Part shown: positions 17,157 through 26,807 of the stretch, piece after piece
Layout of the letters: every line of letters begins with the position of its first letter
How positions within the stretch are numbered: position 1 is the first letter of the stretch
Assembly: GCA_964627035.1 (NCBI GenBank)
Contig: CAZVKN010000007.1
Coordinates: 1 to 64,000, forward strand
From: CAZVKN01 sp964627035
GTDB taxonomy: Bacteria > Electryoneota > AABM5-125-24 > Hatepunaeales > Hatepunaeaceae
Length of the DNA stretch: 64,000 nt
Reading direction: 5' to 3'
Program-made: the position numbers and the translations under genes
The notes under the pieces: model-generated
The model's input: only the letters and a program-made list of their open reading frames with translations
Databases searched by the model: none
Told to the model about the DNA's origin: nothing

Positions 17157-19691
17157 GTGGCCAGAAAGAAGAGCAACCCCAGGCAATCTACCCGGAAGGT
17201 TCAACCAACAGAGACAACAAAAGTTCCGCACAAAAGCTCGCTGATCCAGATAGTCGCCGTTATATTAGGGTTCTATCTTTTAATCGCCGTGTTCTTTTCG
17301 CCTGTGGTGCTGAAAGGATTGAAGTTGTCACCTGCTGCGGACATGATCGCTGCTGCAGGGATGATCGAAACCGGAGAAGCAGCGATTAGCTCGGGACATT
17401 TCCCGTTGTGGAATCCAACGCTGTTTTGCGGTATCCCGATGTTTGCTTCTCTTCAATACGCACTTTTTATCTATCCTCCCGAATATATCATTCGTGCATT
17501 GAGTTTCGTGTTCGGCACAAGTGATTACCGCATCTGGCTGTTTCACTATTTCCTTGCGGGACTATTCACATATTGGTTAGCCCGTCACTACCGTTGCGGA
17601 CGGCTGGCATCGTGGTTGGCAGGAGCTGCGTTTGCGTTTTCTCCGCAGTTGATTGTGCTCTCTGATGTCGGACACGGTTCCAAGCTGATGGGGATGACCT
17701 ATCTACCGCTGATCTGGCTTATGACTGACAGGCTGCGATTGAAACCTTCAATTGGCAGAACTGTAGCCTTGGGATCCGTTTTTGCAGTGGAGATACTCGC
17801 TCTGCATCCACAGGTTGCTGCATACGGGGCGATGCTGATGGCTGTGGCTCTTATATACTATCTAATTCCGGCAATCGCAGGTGGTAGATTTACACAGTGG
17901 GGCAAGTTTGCGTTGCATTGGGGTGGTGCGATGCTGCTGTCGCTGACAATCTCGGCTGTTTTGTGGATGTCGGTACTCGATTATGCGCGTCACTCTATTC
18001 GCGGGAGTGGTGATTCGGGTGTTGCCGGTGGCGGGGTTACGTGGGACTATGCGACCGGCTGGTCGTTTCACCCGCTCGAATCTATCACCTACTTGTTCCC
18101 GAATTTCATGGGATTCGGTAATGCAACATACTGGGGAACGGTCGGAACTCCCGCCGGGCAACCGTTTACGCATAACCCGATGTATTTCGGTTGTGTTGTT
18201 CTGCTGCTCGCTGTTATGGCAATTCTGTTCACCAAGAGGAAAGTGTGGGGATTTCCGGTTGCACTCGGTACGACTGCATGGGTGCTTTCATTCGGCAAGT
18301 ATTTTCCGATCTTGTACGGGATACTGTTCCATGCACTGCCGTTTTTCAATAAGTTTCGTGCACCGGTAATGGGACAGGTATTGTTGCTATTACCTATGGC
18401 ACTTTTAGCCGGAATTGGACTTGAAAGGATCGTTAAAGCAATCAAGGAAGCAAGCAACTCAGGAAAAGATAACAAGTTTGCCAAAGCACTGCTGTGGATA
18501 GGGGGAACAGCCGGAGCGGTGATGCTGATTGCACTCGTCGCAGAGCCTCTGTTTAGCACTATCTACAACAGTTTCGCCGATATAATCAGACCGGGTACCC
18601 GACCGGACTTACTGAATGCAGCCAGAGAACTTGCCTTGCCGGATGTGATCCGCGTGTCTGTTATTATCGGTGTAATCACAGTGCTGATCAGTCTCGGTTT
18701 AATGCGGAAGTTGAAATGGCAGGTGATTGTCTCAGTCGCTGTTGTGCTGTTTATTGTGGATCTGTGGAGTGTCAATGAGAAATTGGTGACATTCACTCCA
18801 AAGTCCCACTCACGCGGTCTGTTCCAAGCAGAAGGCATCGTCAAACGGCTGCAGAAAGAGGGTGGCAAATTCCGCATTCATCCACTTATGATCGGGATAC
18901 GTCCTAAAGATCCTCGATACAACAACGCAAATTGGTGGAGCTATTTTGGATTAGAATCAACTGCCGGATATTTCGGGGCAAAGTCTGCGGATTACCAGCG
19001 GTTGATGAATGTGACGGAGTTAGAAAGTTGGGGTGCGCTGTACCGAAGACCGCAACTGCTCGATGCGCTGAATGTCAGATACATCATCACCACTGTTCCG
19101 ATTCAACAACTGTTCAGTGAGCTTGAACGGCAAGGCTGGGGTGAACCTGTGCGTCCGGCAATGGAATATGAACCGGCAATAACAATGACGAGAGGTGGAG
19201 CATATCTATACCGCAACCCGGGCGAGATGCCGAGAGCGCGGCTGATGGACAGGTATAGAGTTGTGCCCACTTATGACGAGATGCTGACGGAAATTGTCAC
19301 TCAACAGTGGGATCCGCAATCGATCACGCTGATTGAAAAGCAACCCGCTGTCGAACCGCAATCAGGCGGCTCAGCAGAAGCAGAGATCATATCCTATGAA
19401 AATGAAGAGATCACAGTAAAAGTATCAACGACAGTTCCCAAACTACTGGTTTTGGCTGATACGTACTATCCCTCAGGATGGGTAGCTACGATTGACGGTG
19501 AAGAGACAGAGATACTTCGTGCTGACGGTGTGCTGCGGGCAGTTGCTGTGCCTGCGGGTGATCACGAAGTCCGGTTCTTATTCAGACCAAAGTGGTTCTA
19601 TGCTGGGCTGTGGATCTCCATCATTTCCGTTCTAACAGTTATTGCGGTTGGGGGATTTGCGTTTTATCAAATAAAGATAAGAGCAAAATAA
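17157..19691 (+). CDS. YfhO-like multi-pass membrane protein
   Basis: 844 aa, GTG start with only a weak GGAAT upstream. At least ten hydrophobic spans (e.g. SLIQIVAVILGFYLLIAVFF, LASWLAGAAFAFSPQLIVL, VMLIALVAEPLF) and a final span near the C-terminus. The loop after the first span (AAISSGHFPLWNPTLFCGIP) is characteristic of YfhO/GT-C-type membrane proteins that decorate envelope glycans or lipids from polyprenyl donors. A soluble C-terminal region has the YfhO pattern DTYYPSGWVATIDG. Substrate unknown. Followed by leuD-like and coaE on the same strand. Confidence 0.7.
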   Translation: MARKKSNPRQSTRKVQPTETTKVPHKSSLIQIVAVILGFYLLIAVFFSPVVLKGLKLSPAADMIAAAGMIETGEAAISSGHFPLWNPTLFCGIPMFASLQYALFIYPPEYIIRALSFVFGTSDYRIWLFHYFLAGLFTYWLARHYRCGRLASWLAGAAFAFSPQLIVLSDVGHGSKLMGMTYLPLIWLMTDRLRLKPSIGRTVALGSVFAVEILALHPQVAAYGAMLMAVALIYYLIPAIAGGRFTQWGKFALHWGGAMLLSLTISAVLWMSVLDYARHSIRGSGDSGVAGGGVTWDYATGWSFHPLESITYLFPNFMGFGNATYWGTVGTPAGQPFTHNPMYFGCVVLLLAVMAILFTKRKVWGFPVALGTTAWVLSFGKYFPILYGILFHALPFFNKFRAPVMGQVLLLLPMALLAGIGLERIVKAIKEASNSGKDNKFAKALLWIGGTAGAVMLIALVAEPLFSTIYNSFADIIRPGTRPDLLNAARELALPDVIRVSVIIGVITVLISLGLMRKLKWQVIVSVAVVLFIVDLWSVNEKLVTFTPKSHSRGLFQAEGIVKRLQKEGGKFRIHPLMIGIRPKDPRYNNANWWSYFGLESTAGYFGAKSADYQRLMNVTELESWGALYRRPQLLDALNVRYIITTVPIQQLFSELERQGWGEPVRPAMEYEPAITMTRGGAYLYRNPGEMPRARLMDRYRVVPTYDEMLTEIVTQQWDPQSITLIEKQPAVEPQSGGSAEAEIISYENEEITVKVSTTVPKLLVLADTYYPSGWVATIDGEETEILRADGVLRAVAVPAGDHEVRFLFRPKWFYAGLWISIISVLTVIAVGGFAFYQIKIRAK

Positions 19692-19717
19692 TAGTCATTC
19701 TAATGTCAAAAGGTTTG

Positions 19718-19776
19718 AGTTCAGAGTTCAACCTTCAGGTTGTTGAAAGACACTCTTAAAGAGTGTACTCTGAACT
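19718..19776. repeat. cloverleaf repeat family A
   Basis: The outer stem AGTTCAGAGT / ACTCTGAACT (19718-19727 with 19767-19776) encloses two hairpins (CAACCTTCAGGTTG at 19729-19742; ACACTCTTAAAGAGTGT at 19750-19766), making a three-way junction. At least six other full copies are in the window. Confidence 0.75.
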
Positions 19777-19792
19777 AAAGGATTAAACAGAT

Positions 19793-20290
19793 ATGGATAA
19801 AAGAATCACAGGAAGAGTGTGGGTGTTGGGAGACGATATTGACACTGATGTCATCTACCCGGGGAAATACCTGCCCATAATTGATGCTGAGGAAATGGGC
19901 AAACATGCGCTTGAGGGCTACGATCCTGAATTCCCGTCGAAACTGCAGCAGGGCGATATTATCGTCGCCGGGATGTCATTCGGATGCGGGTCGAGCCGGG
20001 AACAGGCTGCGACCTGTCTAAAGTCAGCCGGTGTCGCCGCGATTGTCGCAGGCTCGTTCGCAAGAATTTTCTTCCGCAATGCGGTTAATCAGGGGATCCC
20101 GCTTATTCAGGCGGATATCACCGATAAAGTTGCTGAAGGAGATCAGATTACAATTGACATCGTGAACAACCGGGTTGAGCATAACTCCGGTGAAACAAAT
20201 TTCAATCCACTTGACGATTCGGTCGTTGTTCTGCTTGAAGCGGGAGGCTTGATCCCTGCAGTCAGGCAGAAGCTCGGATTCACGGACTGA
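19793..20290 (+). CDS. leuD: 3-isopropylmalate dehydratase small subunit (LeuD-like)
   Basis: 165 aa, the short LeuD/HacB type. The small subunit of an aconitase-superfamily hydro-lyase; the partner large subunit (LeuC) would carry the 4Fe-4S cluster and is not in the window. Motifs: DDIDTDVIYPGKYLP at residues about 14-28 and the swivelling-domain signature FGCGSSREQA at about 63-72. AAAGGA precedes the ATG. It is 2 nt upstream of coaE. It could instead serve homoaconitase or methylthioalkylmalate pathways. Confidence 0.85.
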   Translation: MDKRITGRVWVLGDDIDTDVIYPGKYLPIIDAEEMGKHALEGYDPEFPSKLQQGDIIVAGMSFGCGSSREQAATCLKSAGVAAIVAGSFARIFFRNAVNQGIPLIQADITDKVAEGDQITIDIVNNRVEHNSGETNFNPLDDSVVVLLEAGGLIPAVRQKLGFTD

Positions 20291-20292
20291 CA

Positions 20293-20892
20293 ATGTTGCT
20301 AAGAGTCGGATTGACAGGATCTATCGGAGCAGGTAAATCTACGGTTGCTGCCTTATGGGAATCGCTCGGCGCTGGGATTGTAGAAGGTGACGAAATGGGG
20401 AGACTTGCACTTGAAACAGATGCTGAACTCCGACAAAGTCTGGCTGATCGGTTTGGTGAGCAGATCCTCGATGATAGCGGGGCGGTCAATCGTTGTGAAC
20501 TTGCTCTCGCTGCATTTTCCTCCAGACAGGATCAGCAAGATCTGACCACACTCACGTTTCCGACCTTGTACCGATTGGCACGGGAGCACATTGAAAGTCT
20601 GTTGAAGCATCAGCATGTTGTGGTTTTCGATGCTGCGCTGATATATGAGTGGGGAGTCGAATCTGATTTTGATGTCATAGTCACCGTCACCGCTCCAAAG
20701 CAATATCTGCTCGACCATGCTGTCGCGAGAATGAACATCAGCCATGCAGAAGCTGAACGAAGGCTGTCATGGCAGATCTCGTCTGAAGAAAAGATCAGAC
20801 GTGCCGATCACGTCATCGTTAACGACAAGGACATCGAATCCCTCAGGCAAAAAGCAAAAGCAATCTGGCTGGAAATTACCTCCCCTCACTAA
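20293..20892 (+). CDS. coaE: dephospho-CoA kinase
   Basis: 199 aa, the normal length. Catalyses the last step of CoA synthesis, ATP-dependent 3'-phosphorylation of dephospho-CoA. The P-loop GLTGSIGAGKST is at residues 6-17, followed by the family pattern with an acidic residue (EGDEMGR) and DAALIYEWG. It starts 2 nt after the LeuD stop, so translational coupling is likely. Confidence 0.93.
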   Translation: MLLRVGLTGSIGAGKSTVAALWESLGAGIVEGDEMGRLALETDAELRQSLADRFGEQILDDSGAVNRCELALAAFSSRQDQQDLTTLTFPTLYRLAREHIESLLKHQHVVVFDAALIYEWGVESDFDVIVTVTAPKQYLLDHAVARMNISHAEAERRLSWQISSEEKIRRADHVIVNDKDIESLRQKAKAIWLEITSPH

Positions 20893-20914
20893 GCTGTTTT
20901 TTACTTCATTTCAC

Positions 20915-20943
20915 TTGACAAAAATTACTACAAACCATATATT
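20915..20943 (+). promoter_or_regulatory. sigma70-type promoter
   Basis: TTGACA at 20915-20920, 17 nt spacer, TATATT at 20938-20943, 79 nt before the ATG at 21023. Same boxes as at 2897, 14679 and 26636. Confidence 0.7.
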
Positions 20944-21022
20944 GTTTTATTACTCTCAAATTACACTCGATTGAGCGCATGGGCTGCTGACATTGAAGAA
21001 CAATTGTTTACCGGAGGTTGGC

Positions 21023-24000
21023 ATGCGAGTTACGTTACTGATAACTGTTTTATTCACACTTCTTCTTTACTCTCCTCTCACTGCTACGCAGGAAGTATCC
21101 GATATTGAAATTCAGGTGATGAAGGCAATTATTAATGCAGGAGAACAACTTACACCCGATCAGCAAGCTATTTTCGATAGGTGGATCGATCCAAACAATG
21201 TAGGTCCGGTTAATCCGGAACCACGTCGTGACAGATCTGGTGGACCCGATGATTTCGGCTATCGTTGGCTCGATTCAGATGAGGAAAACGGACCTGAATT
21301 TGAATGGATTGATATTGAAGATGACGGTGACAGACTCCAGGCAGGTGACGATTGGAATAGCGGGCGTTTGGATTTGGGATTTGCATTTCCGTATTACGAC
21401 GAAGAACATGAGTGGTTCCGGCTTTGTTCAAATGGTTGGATTACATTTTCTGATTTTAACGGTGGGAATATCGGCCTAGTACAGATGCCAAATCAAGGAC
21501 AGCCAAACGCCACAATTGCAGTAAACAACTATGATCTGAACCCGGCAGCAGGTGGCTCAGTGATCTATTGGACGAACGAAGAGGATATGGCGATCGCAAG
21601 TTGGATTGAAGTTCCCAGATGGAATAATAATAACGTGGTAACAACATTTCAGATTATTCTAATGGGAAACGGCAGGATTTTGATCCAATTTGGTGAACAG
21701 CAAAATGCTGACCAAGTTAACGGTGAGAGAAACATCGGATTTGAAGATCATGGTGGACAGGACGGTCTCAGCATCATGTTCCACAATGTGGGAATTGAAG
21801 AAGAGTTAGCAATCCGCATCGGTGCACAATCCGGTTGGGTTACCGGAACTGTCACGAATCTAGCCGATGATGAACCGATTTCTGAAGTTCTGATGACCTT
21901 AAGTGACGGAATGGAAGCTGAAACCGACGAAGACGGTGTCTTCTGGTTAAATGATGTTCCTGAAGATGACTATACCCTGACGGCTTCAAAGTATGGCTTT
22001 AATTCGATAATCAGCGACGAATTCCATGTCGCCGATCAGGAAACTTTGGAAGTTGACTTCTCACTGCCTCATCCGGAGATCGAAGTGACTGTTGACGAAG
22101 AAGGATTCGACTTTGAGCTTGATCCGAATGAGCAGCTTGAGGAAGAATTTGACATCATCAACGATGGAAACGGCGAGCTTGAGTTTTCCATGTACCTCGC
22201 CATACCTGAGGAAGAAGGACGTGATCCTCAGGGCGATGTCATATTTGACTGGAACGTCGGCGAACAAACTGAGGATGAAGATCTTCAGGGTGTTGCCACT
22301 GACGGCGAGAACTTCTATGTTACCGGCTCTAATGAGGGAGGCACACCACAAGTATATGTGTTTAACCGCTTGGGCGAGCTTGTAAGCCAGTACGATCAAC
22401 CAGTCGAAGAGCCGAGTGAGACCGGTTTCCGCAGTATTGTAACCGACGGAAATTTCCTCTATTCAGCCGATGGTGATGACATCACACAATTTACCTTTAA
22501 CGGTGAATTTGTTGACATTATTCCCGGAATCCGTGATGTTCGTCCTATCGTCCACATAGCATACGACCCCGAGAGCGATCATTTCTGGATCAGCCATACA
22601 CGAAACAATATTTTTGAGATTGACAGGGACGGTGAAATCATCAGTGAGATAGAATTCCCTGAGTCTGTTTTTGGGCTTGCTTGGCAGCCGTCAGATTTTG
22701 ACGGTTATCATCTCTATGTGCAGCACCGAGTTCCGGAGGGACCTTCTCAGGTTGTGAGCAAAATTGACACTGAAACAAACGAAATCGAGTATGTGTTTGA
22801 CTTTGACACGGGTGATGGAGACCGTTCTGTTACCTGCACGATCACCAATGATTATAATCCGCTGGTATGGATGCTGGTCACGTTGGTATCACGCCGTCGC
22901 ATTGAACGGGTGGTCGGCGTTGAGATGGAGCTGAATACCTCATGGGTTGATGTTGATCCGATTACCGGGACGGTTGATCCGGAATCCGACATCCCGATCA
23001 GCATAGATTTTGACTCTGAGGGTTGGGCGCCTAACATGCAGTATGAGTTGGTGCTGGTCATTGAGTCCAACGCTGCCGGTGATCCGATTGAGATTCCACT
23101 CACTATGAGGGTTACTGATGTCGGTCTTGAACCGGAGCATTTTGAGTTCATAGAATCGGAAATCGAGCACACGTTCGTAATCGGAACGACCTCCATTCGC
23201 GGTCAGGCTGCCGAATGGGGAGATGAGATCGCTGCATTTACACAAGACGATATGTGTGTCGGTGCTTCCATCTGGTTTGGGCGCGCAACCACAATCACCG
23301 CTTACGGTGACGACCCGGATACCGACTTTGACGAAGGATTCGATGATGGAGAAGAACCAATCTTCAAGGTGTGGGACAGCGATATTGAGATTGAATTTGA
23401 TGCCACTCTGAATGTTCTGGTAGGCGACGAAACATATACTGCAGACGGTTCCACACGTGGAACTTTGACAGTCGCCGGATTTGTCCGTGAGCAGGTTTTC
23501 GATCTTCCCATTGGATGGAGCTTGATATCAACCAATCTGATCCTCGATCATGACGAGATTATCCCCATATTTGTGGGAATGGTCGAGCGCGGGTCACTGC
23601 TTCTCCTCAAAGATGGTGAAGGTAGGTTCTATGCACCGCTTGCCGATAACTTTATCAACATCCCTGCGTGGGCGGAAGATGAAGGCTATATGATAAAGAT
23701 TGCTCAGGCAGATATGTTCACACTTGGTGGTGAACATGCTGCACCGGATGCGGCTATACAGCTTGAAGCAGGCTGGAACATGATCGCCTACCTCCCGAGC
23801 TGGGAGCTGGATGTGCGCGATGCATTTGCAGGATTGGTCGAAGGCGATAATCTGACAATTGTCAAGGACGGATTCGGTCATTTCTATGTTCCTGAATTCA
23901 ATTTTTCAAATATCGGAGCTGCCACACCGGGTAACGGTTATCTGGTGAACATAGCAGAAGATGTCGAGTTCCACTATCCCGGGGATGAACCTGGAGTTGC

Positions 24001-24640
24001 TCGCGTGCCGATGATGACAGAACTGCCGCTTGAGCATCTGGCTTCACCGATTTCCACAGGTAACAACATGTCACTGTTAGTCCGCTCTTCCGGTGGTTGG
24101 GATGATGTTGAACTGGCAGTATTGAACAGCAACGGTCAAATTTGTGGTGCCGGACGGATGGTTGACAACATTCACATCGGTATCGCCGTATGGGGTGACG
24201 ACCCGACCACATCTGAGGTTGACGGTGCTGTTGATGGTGAAAATTTGAAACTTGCATATTGGCACGATGAAAATGGATTAAGTGAATTGCCGTTTGCGGT
24301 GGTTTCTGGCTCAGCGAAGTACCTGACAAACTCATTTGCAGCCATTGAGATCGGTCAATTTAACTCGGCTGCTCCCAATGAGCTATATCTAAGTGGATCT
24401 TATCCGAATCCGTTTAACAACCGCTCACAGATTCGATTCGGGTTGGCTGAAGCAGGACGGGTGGATCTTACTGTATTTGATCTGAACGGTCGTGTTGTGG
24501 CGGAACTCGCTTCCGGACAGTTAAGCGAAGGGCATCATTCTCTCATGTTTAATGCGGAAGGACTTGCATCGGGAACGTATCTGATTCAACTCAGCACAGC
24601 AACTGAGAAGAGGATCAGCAAAGCAATTTTACTTAGATAA
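21023..24640 (+). CDS. large secreted protein with carboxypeptidase-regulatory-like domain and T9SS sorting domain
   Basis: About 1205 aa. GGAGG 5 nt before ATG 21023 decides the start; the product begins MRVTLLITVLFTLLLYSPLTATQ, a signal peptide. The N-terminal part is acidic. A CarboxypepD_reg-like beta-sandwich follows (GWVTGTVTNLADDEP, DVPEDDYTLTASKYGFNS), then an acidic segment with beta-propeller-like traits (ATDGENFYVTGSNEG, HFWISHTRNNIFEID). The C-terminus is a type A sorting domain (GSYPNPFNNRSQIRF, VFDLNGRVV, SGTYLIQLS). Probably cell-surface; function unknown. Confidence 0.75.
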   Translation: MRVTLLITVLFTLLLYSPLTATQEVSDIEIQVMKAIINAGEQLTPDQQAIFDRWIDPNNVGPVNPEPRRDRSGGPDDFGYRWLDSDEENGPEFEWIDIEDDGDRLQAGDDWNSGRLDLGFAFPYYDEEHEWFRLCSNGWITFSDFNGGNIGLVQMPNQGQPNATIAVNNYDLNPAAGGSVIYWTNEEDMAIASWIEVPRWNNNNVVTTFQIILMGNGRILIQFGEQQNADQVNGERNIGFEDHGGQDGLSIMFHNVGIEEELAIRIGAQSGWVTGTVTNLADDEPISEVLMTLSDGMEAETDEDGVFWLNDVPEDDYTLTASKYGFNSIISDEFHVADQETLEVDFSLPHPEIEVTVDEEGFDFELDPNEQLEEEFDIINDGNGELEFSMYLAIPEEEGRDPQGDVIFDWNVGEQTEDEDLQGVATDGENFYVTGSNEGGTPQVYVFNRLGELVSQYDQPVEEPSETGFRSIVTDGNFLYSADGDDITQFTFNGEFVDIIPGIRDVRPIVHIAYDPESDHFWISHTRNNIFEIDRDGEIISEIEFPESVFGLAWQPSDFDGYHLYVQHRVPEGPSQVVSKIDTETNEIEYVFDFDTGDGDRSVTCTITNDYNPLVWMLVTLVSRRRIERVVGVEMELNTSWVDVDPITGTVDPESDIPISIDFDSEGWAPNMQYELVLVIESNAAGDPIEIPLTMRVTDVGLEPEHFEFIESEIEHTFVIGTTSIRGQAAEWGDEIAAFTQDDMCVGASIWFGRATTITAYGDDPDTDFDEGFDDGEEPIFKVWDSDIEIEFDATLNVLVGDETYTADGSTRGTLTVAGFVREQVFDLPIGWSLISTNLILDHDEIIPIFVGMVERGSLLLLKDGEGRFYAPLADNFINIPAWAEDEGYMIKIAQADMFTLGGEHAAPDAAIQLEAGWNMIAYLPSWELDVRDAFAGLVEGDNLTIVKDGFGHFYVPEFNFSNIGAATPGNGYLVNIAEDVEFHYPGDEPGVARVPMMTELPLEHLASPISTGNNMSLLVRSSGGWDDVELAVLNSNGQICGAGRMVDNIHIGIAVWGDDPTTSEVDGAVDGENLKLAYWHDENGLSELPFAVVSGSAKYLTNSFAAIEIGQFNSAAPNELYLSGSYPNPFNNRSQIRFGLAEAGRVDLTVFDLNGRVVAELASGQLSEGHHSLMFNAEGLASGTYLIQLSTATEKRISKAILLR

Positions 24641-24660
24641 TCCGTATCGCATAGTAGTTA

Positions 24661-24697
24661 AGGTGCCATCGGTTAATATCGGTGGCACCTTTTTTTG
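24661..24697 (+). terminator. intrinsic terminator
   Basis: The stem AGGTGCCATC / GGTGGCACCT (24661-24670 with 24681-24690, one G-T pair) is followed by a T tract, 20 nt after the stop. Confidence 0.85.
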
Positions 24698-24802
24698 AAA
24701 TGTTGACGGGATGCCAGTCATTCCGGACTTGAGAGTCTGTCCGATAATACAAATCTACACGCTGTCATGCCTCCGTGCTTGACAGCCCTATAATCAGTTA
24801 TT

Positions 24803-24826
24803 GTGTCAACCACGGCGGGTTGACAC
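24803..24826. repeat. hairpin repeat family M
   Basis: GTGTCAAC-CACGGCGG-GTTGACAC is an 8-bp perfect hairpin. A related copy (CTGTC...GACAG with CGCGGCGGGT) is at 46443-46469. A short sequence AGAGTCTGTC precedes both copies (24731, 46416) and also occurs at 17103. Confidence 0.55.
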
Positions 24827-24830
24827 CGGT

Positions 24831-26441
24831 TTACGGTAGATATACCGTTTTGGCTATTTCGCTCATGTAGCGTGAATTGCTTCGCACTGATATTGAGATA
24901 AAATAAATTCCTGCTGAAAGGTCTTCACCTGTTAGCAATGTGCTATGTTTCCCTTGTTGCATCTGTCCAAGAGAATCTGAGTGTATTACCTGACCCAAAA
25001 CATTATAGATATTTAGGTCAACCGATCCATAAATTGGAAGATCAAAAGTTATGTTCTGATAATCGTTAAACGGATTCGGATGGGCTTCAAGTGATAATGA
25101 ATAGTCAATCGGTTGCTGATCTAAGTCCACACCAGCTTCCCAATCACTGTTTCCTGCCATAATTATGATGCGACCAACTGAAGCCAAGGGAATATCATCT
25201 GCACCATCTCCATTATAATCACCTGTCGCTCCGGTTATGTATCTGCCAACATAGATCCCTTCATAATCACGGTATAAATCAACGAAAATCTCCGGTTCAC
25301 CACCTTCCCAGTCAGGACCGAAATGTATCCCTACCTCATTGTATCCGAAGTTGTCATTATAAATACAGGTGACAATGTCACCGAATCCATCATCATTAAA
25401 ATCACCACCCGTTAACTCTCCCCGATCAAACCAAAAATTTGGATGTGCTTCAAGGTCTATGTAGTCATCAATATTCGGTTCTTCACCTCCAAAGAATATT
25501 CTGAAACCATTATCCACATAAGGTCGCTCATTGACAACTGTACGCTCAGTCCAAAAGATTCCCCAATCGTCATATCCGTCCGCATTCACATCTGACAGAA
25601 TGGTGAATCCTTTTTGCATCTTAATATTGGTGTGTGCACCCTCAAAGTGATCCTCACGAAATGAAAACACCGGGACAGTATCCATTGGGGCACCACCAAG
25701 ATACAAAGAATACCAATAAAAAGACTGCCTTGGGCTTTGATGTACACGAAGTAGTAAGTCATTATAACCATCTTTATTTACATCATTACCAGTAGAATAA
25801 TCTGTAGAACCCATAGTTGAGTTCGGTAGATTGACATGCACTGTCCAGTCAGGAATTGTATCAAAGTCATCACCACCAAAATAAATTAGAAATCTGCCCA
25901 AGCTATCACCTCTGTCGTACGCAATTAGGTCATCAAAACCATCACCATTCAGATCTGCAGGACGCATCCGAAAACCTTCAGTGACGTATATATCGTTTTC
26001 CCTATGGTCGCGCGCGATGGAGTATTCTGGGTTATCATCCAGTTCCTCTCCACCTTCTTGAAAATCTAATAGTATTCGTATCGGATCAGATCTTTGTAAT
26101 GAGTTCAACACAATAAACGGTTCATGATTAGGTATCAAGTTACCTAAATAATTTACCCTGAAATATTTATCTTGATTTTCGAGATATGGTTCAAAGACAA
26201 AGTTTGGCTCATTATCAACACCATCCCTACTACCAAAGAACAGTTTGGCATTGTGTGTACTCTCGTGTGTAATCAAAATATCATCAAATCCATCATCATT
26301 CTGGTCACCCACCCAGCAGAAGTCAGTTGCAAAGTAAGGTTCTTCGGCGTGAAGATGTGCGATTACTTCTGGGAGGTCGTAGTCCTGAGCGAGGCAGATT
26401 CCCGTAAACAACAGCAAGACGATAATGAATGGATAGCGCAT
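24831..26441 (-). CDS. secreted FG-GAP/VCBS-repeat protein with T9SS sorting domain
   Basis: 536 aa with signal peptide (MRYPFIIVLLLFTGICLAQ). Repeated calcium-binding FG-GAP motifs are clear (DQNDDGFDDILI, DLNGDGFDDLIA, DVNKDGYNDLLL, DVNADGYDDWGI, DFNDDGFGDIVT, DYNGDGADDIPL), predicting a beta-propeller. The last about 85 residues form a type A sorting domain (HPNPFNDYQNITF, YNVLGQVI, AGIYFISIS). Likely surface-bound through T9SS; ligand unknown. Transcribed against the flanking genes. Confidence 0.8.
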   Translation of the reverse strand: MRYPFIIVLLLFTGICLAQDYDLPEVIAHLHAEEPYFATDFCWVGDQNDDGFDDILITHESTHNAKLFFGSRDGVDNEPNFVFEPYLENQDKYFRVNYLGNLIPNHEPFIVLNSLQRSDPIRILLDFQEGGEELDDNPEYSIARDHRENDIYVTEGFRMRPADLNGDGFDDLIAYDRGDSLGRFLIYFGGDDFDTIPDWTVHVNLPNSTMGSTDYSTGNDVNKDGYNDLLLRVHQSPRQSFYWYSLYLGGAPMDTVPVFSFREDHFEGAHTNIKMQKGFTILSDVNADGYDDWGIFWTERTVVNERPYVDNGFRIFFGGEEPNIDDYIDLEAHPNFWFDRGELTGGDFNDDGFGDIVTCIYNDNFGYNEVGIHFGPDWEGGEPEIFVDLYRDYEGIYVGRYITGATGDYNGDGADDIPLASVGRIIIMAGNSDWEAGVDLDQQPIDYSLSLEAHPNPFNDYQNITFDLPIYGSVDLNIYNVLGQVIHSDSLGQMQQGKHSTLLTGEDLSAGIYFISISVRSNSRYMSEIAKTVYLP

Positions 26442-26635
26442 ACAATCCTTGGTTATTTATTTCTATATACTGAGGATATAATTAAAATGCAAATGATGGT
26501 AGGGAGAGGCTCTTCACTTCGTTCAGAATGACATGTCCATATTTGTATTCTCGCACAGGCTGAAGCCTGAACTCTGAACGTTACCCATTTTATCCTATAT
26601 TTCGTTTTTTTTTCTGCAAGTTTGTGAAAATCTTC
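26442..26635. other. intergenic stretch upstream of the sulfate-reduction island
   Basis: No gene. It holds a CACTTCGTTCAGAATGACAT-like short repeat (26515-26534) and a right half of repeat family A (26554-26579). It separates the divergent FG-GAP gene and hppA. Confidence 0.5.
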
Positions 26636-26664
26636 TTGACATTGAATTTGTCTGTTTGTATATT
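26636..26664 (+). promoter_or_regulatory. sigma70-type promoter for hppA
   Basis: TTGACA at 26636-26641, 17 nt spacer, TATATT at 26659-26664. If translation starts at 26808 the 5' leader is about 135 nt. It is the only consensus promoter noticed before the sulfur genes. Confidence 0.7.
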
Positions 26665-26807
26665 GCTTGTGCAAAGATTAACTTGAACTGCATAAAAAAA
26701 AGATGCACGCAGTTAAAACAGGTGTGAATCAGCTTAATATCATTGATGGTGTTGATGGAATCGAATCCGGTCAATGCCAACAAAATCCCAATACAAAGGG
26801 TTACAAA

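Noticed and set aside
26172..26531. 119-codon plus-strand frame at the 5' end of the FG-GAP gene
   Set aside because: Antisense to well-supported FG-GAP motifs; runs into repeat sequence.
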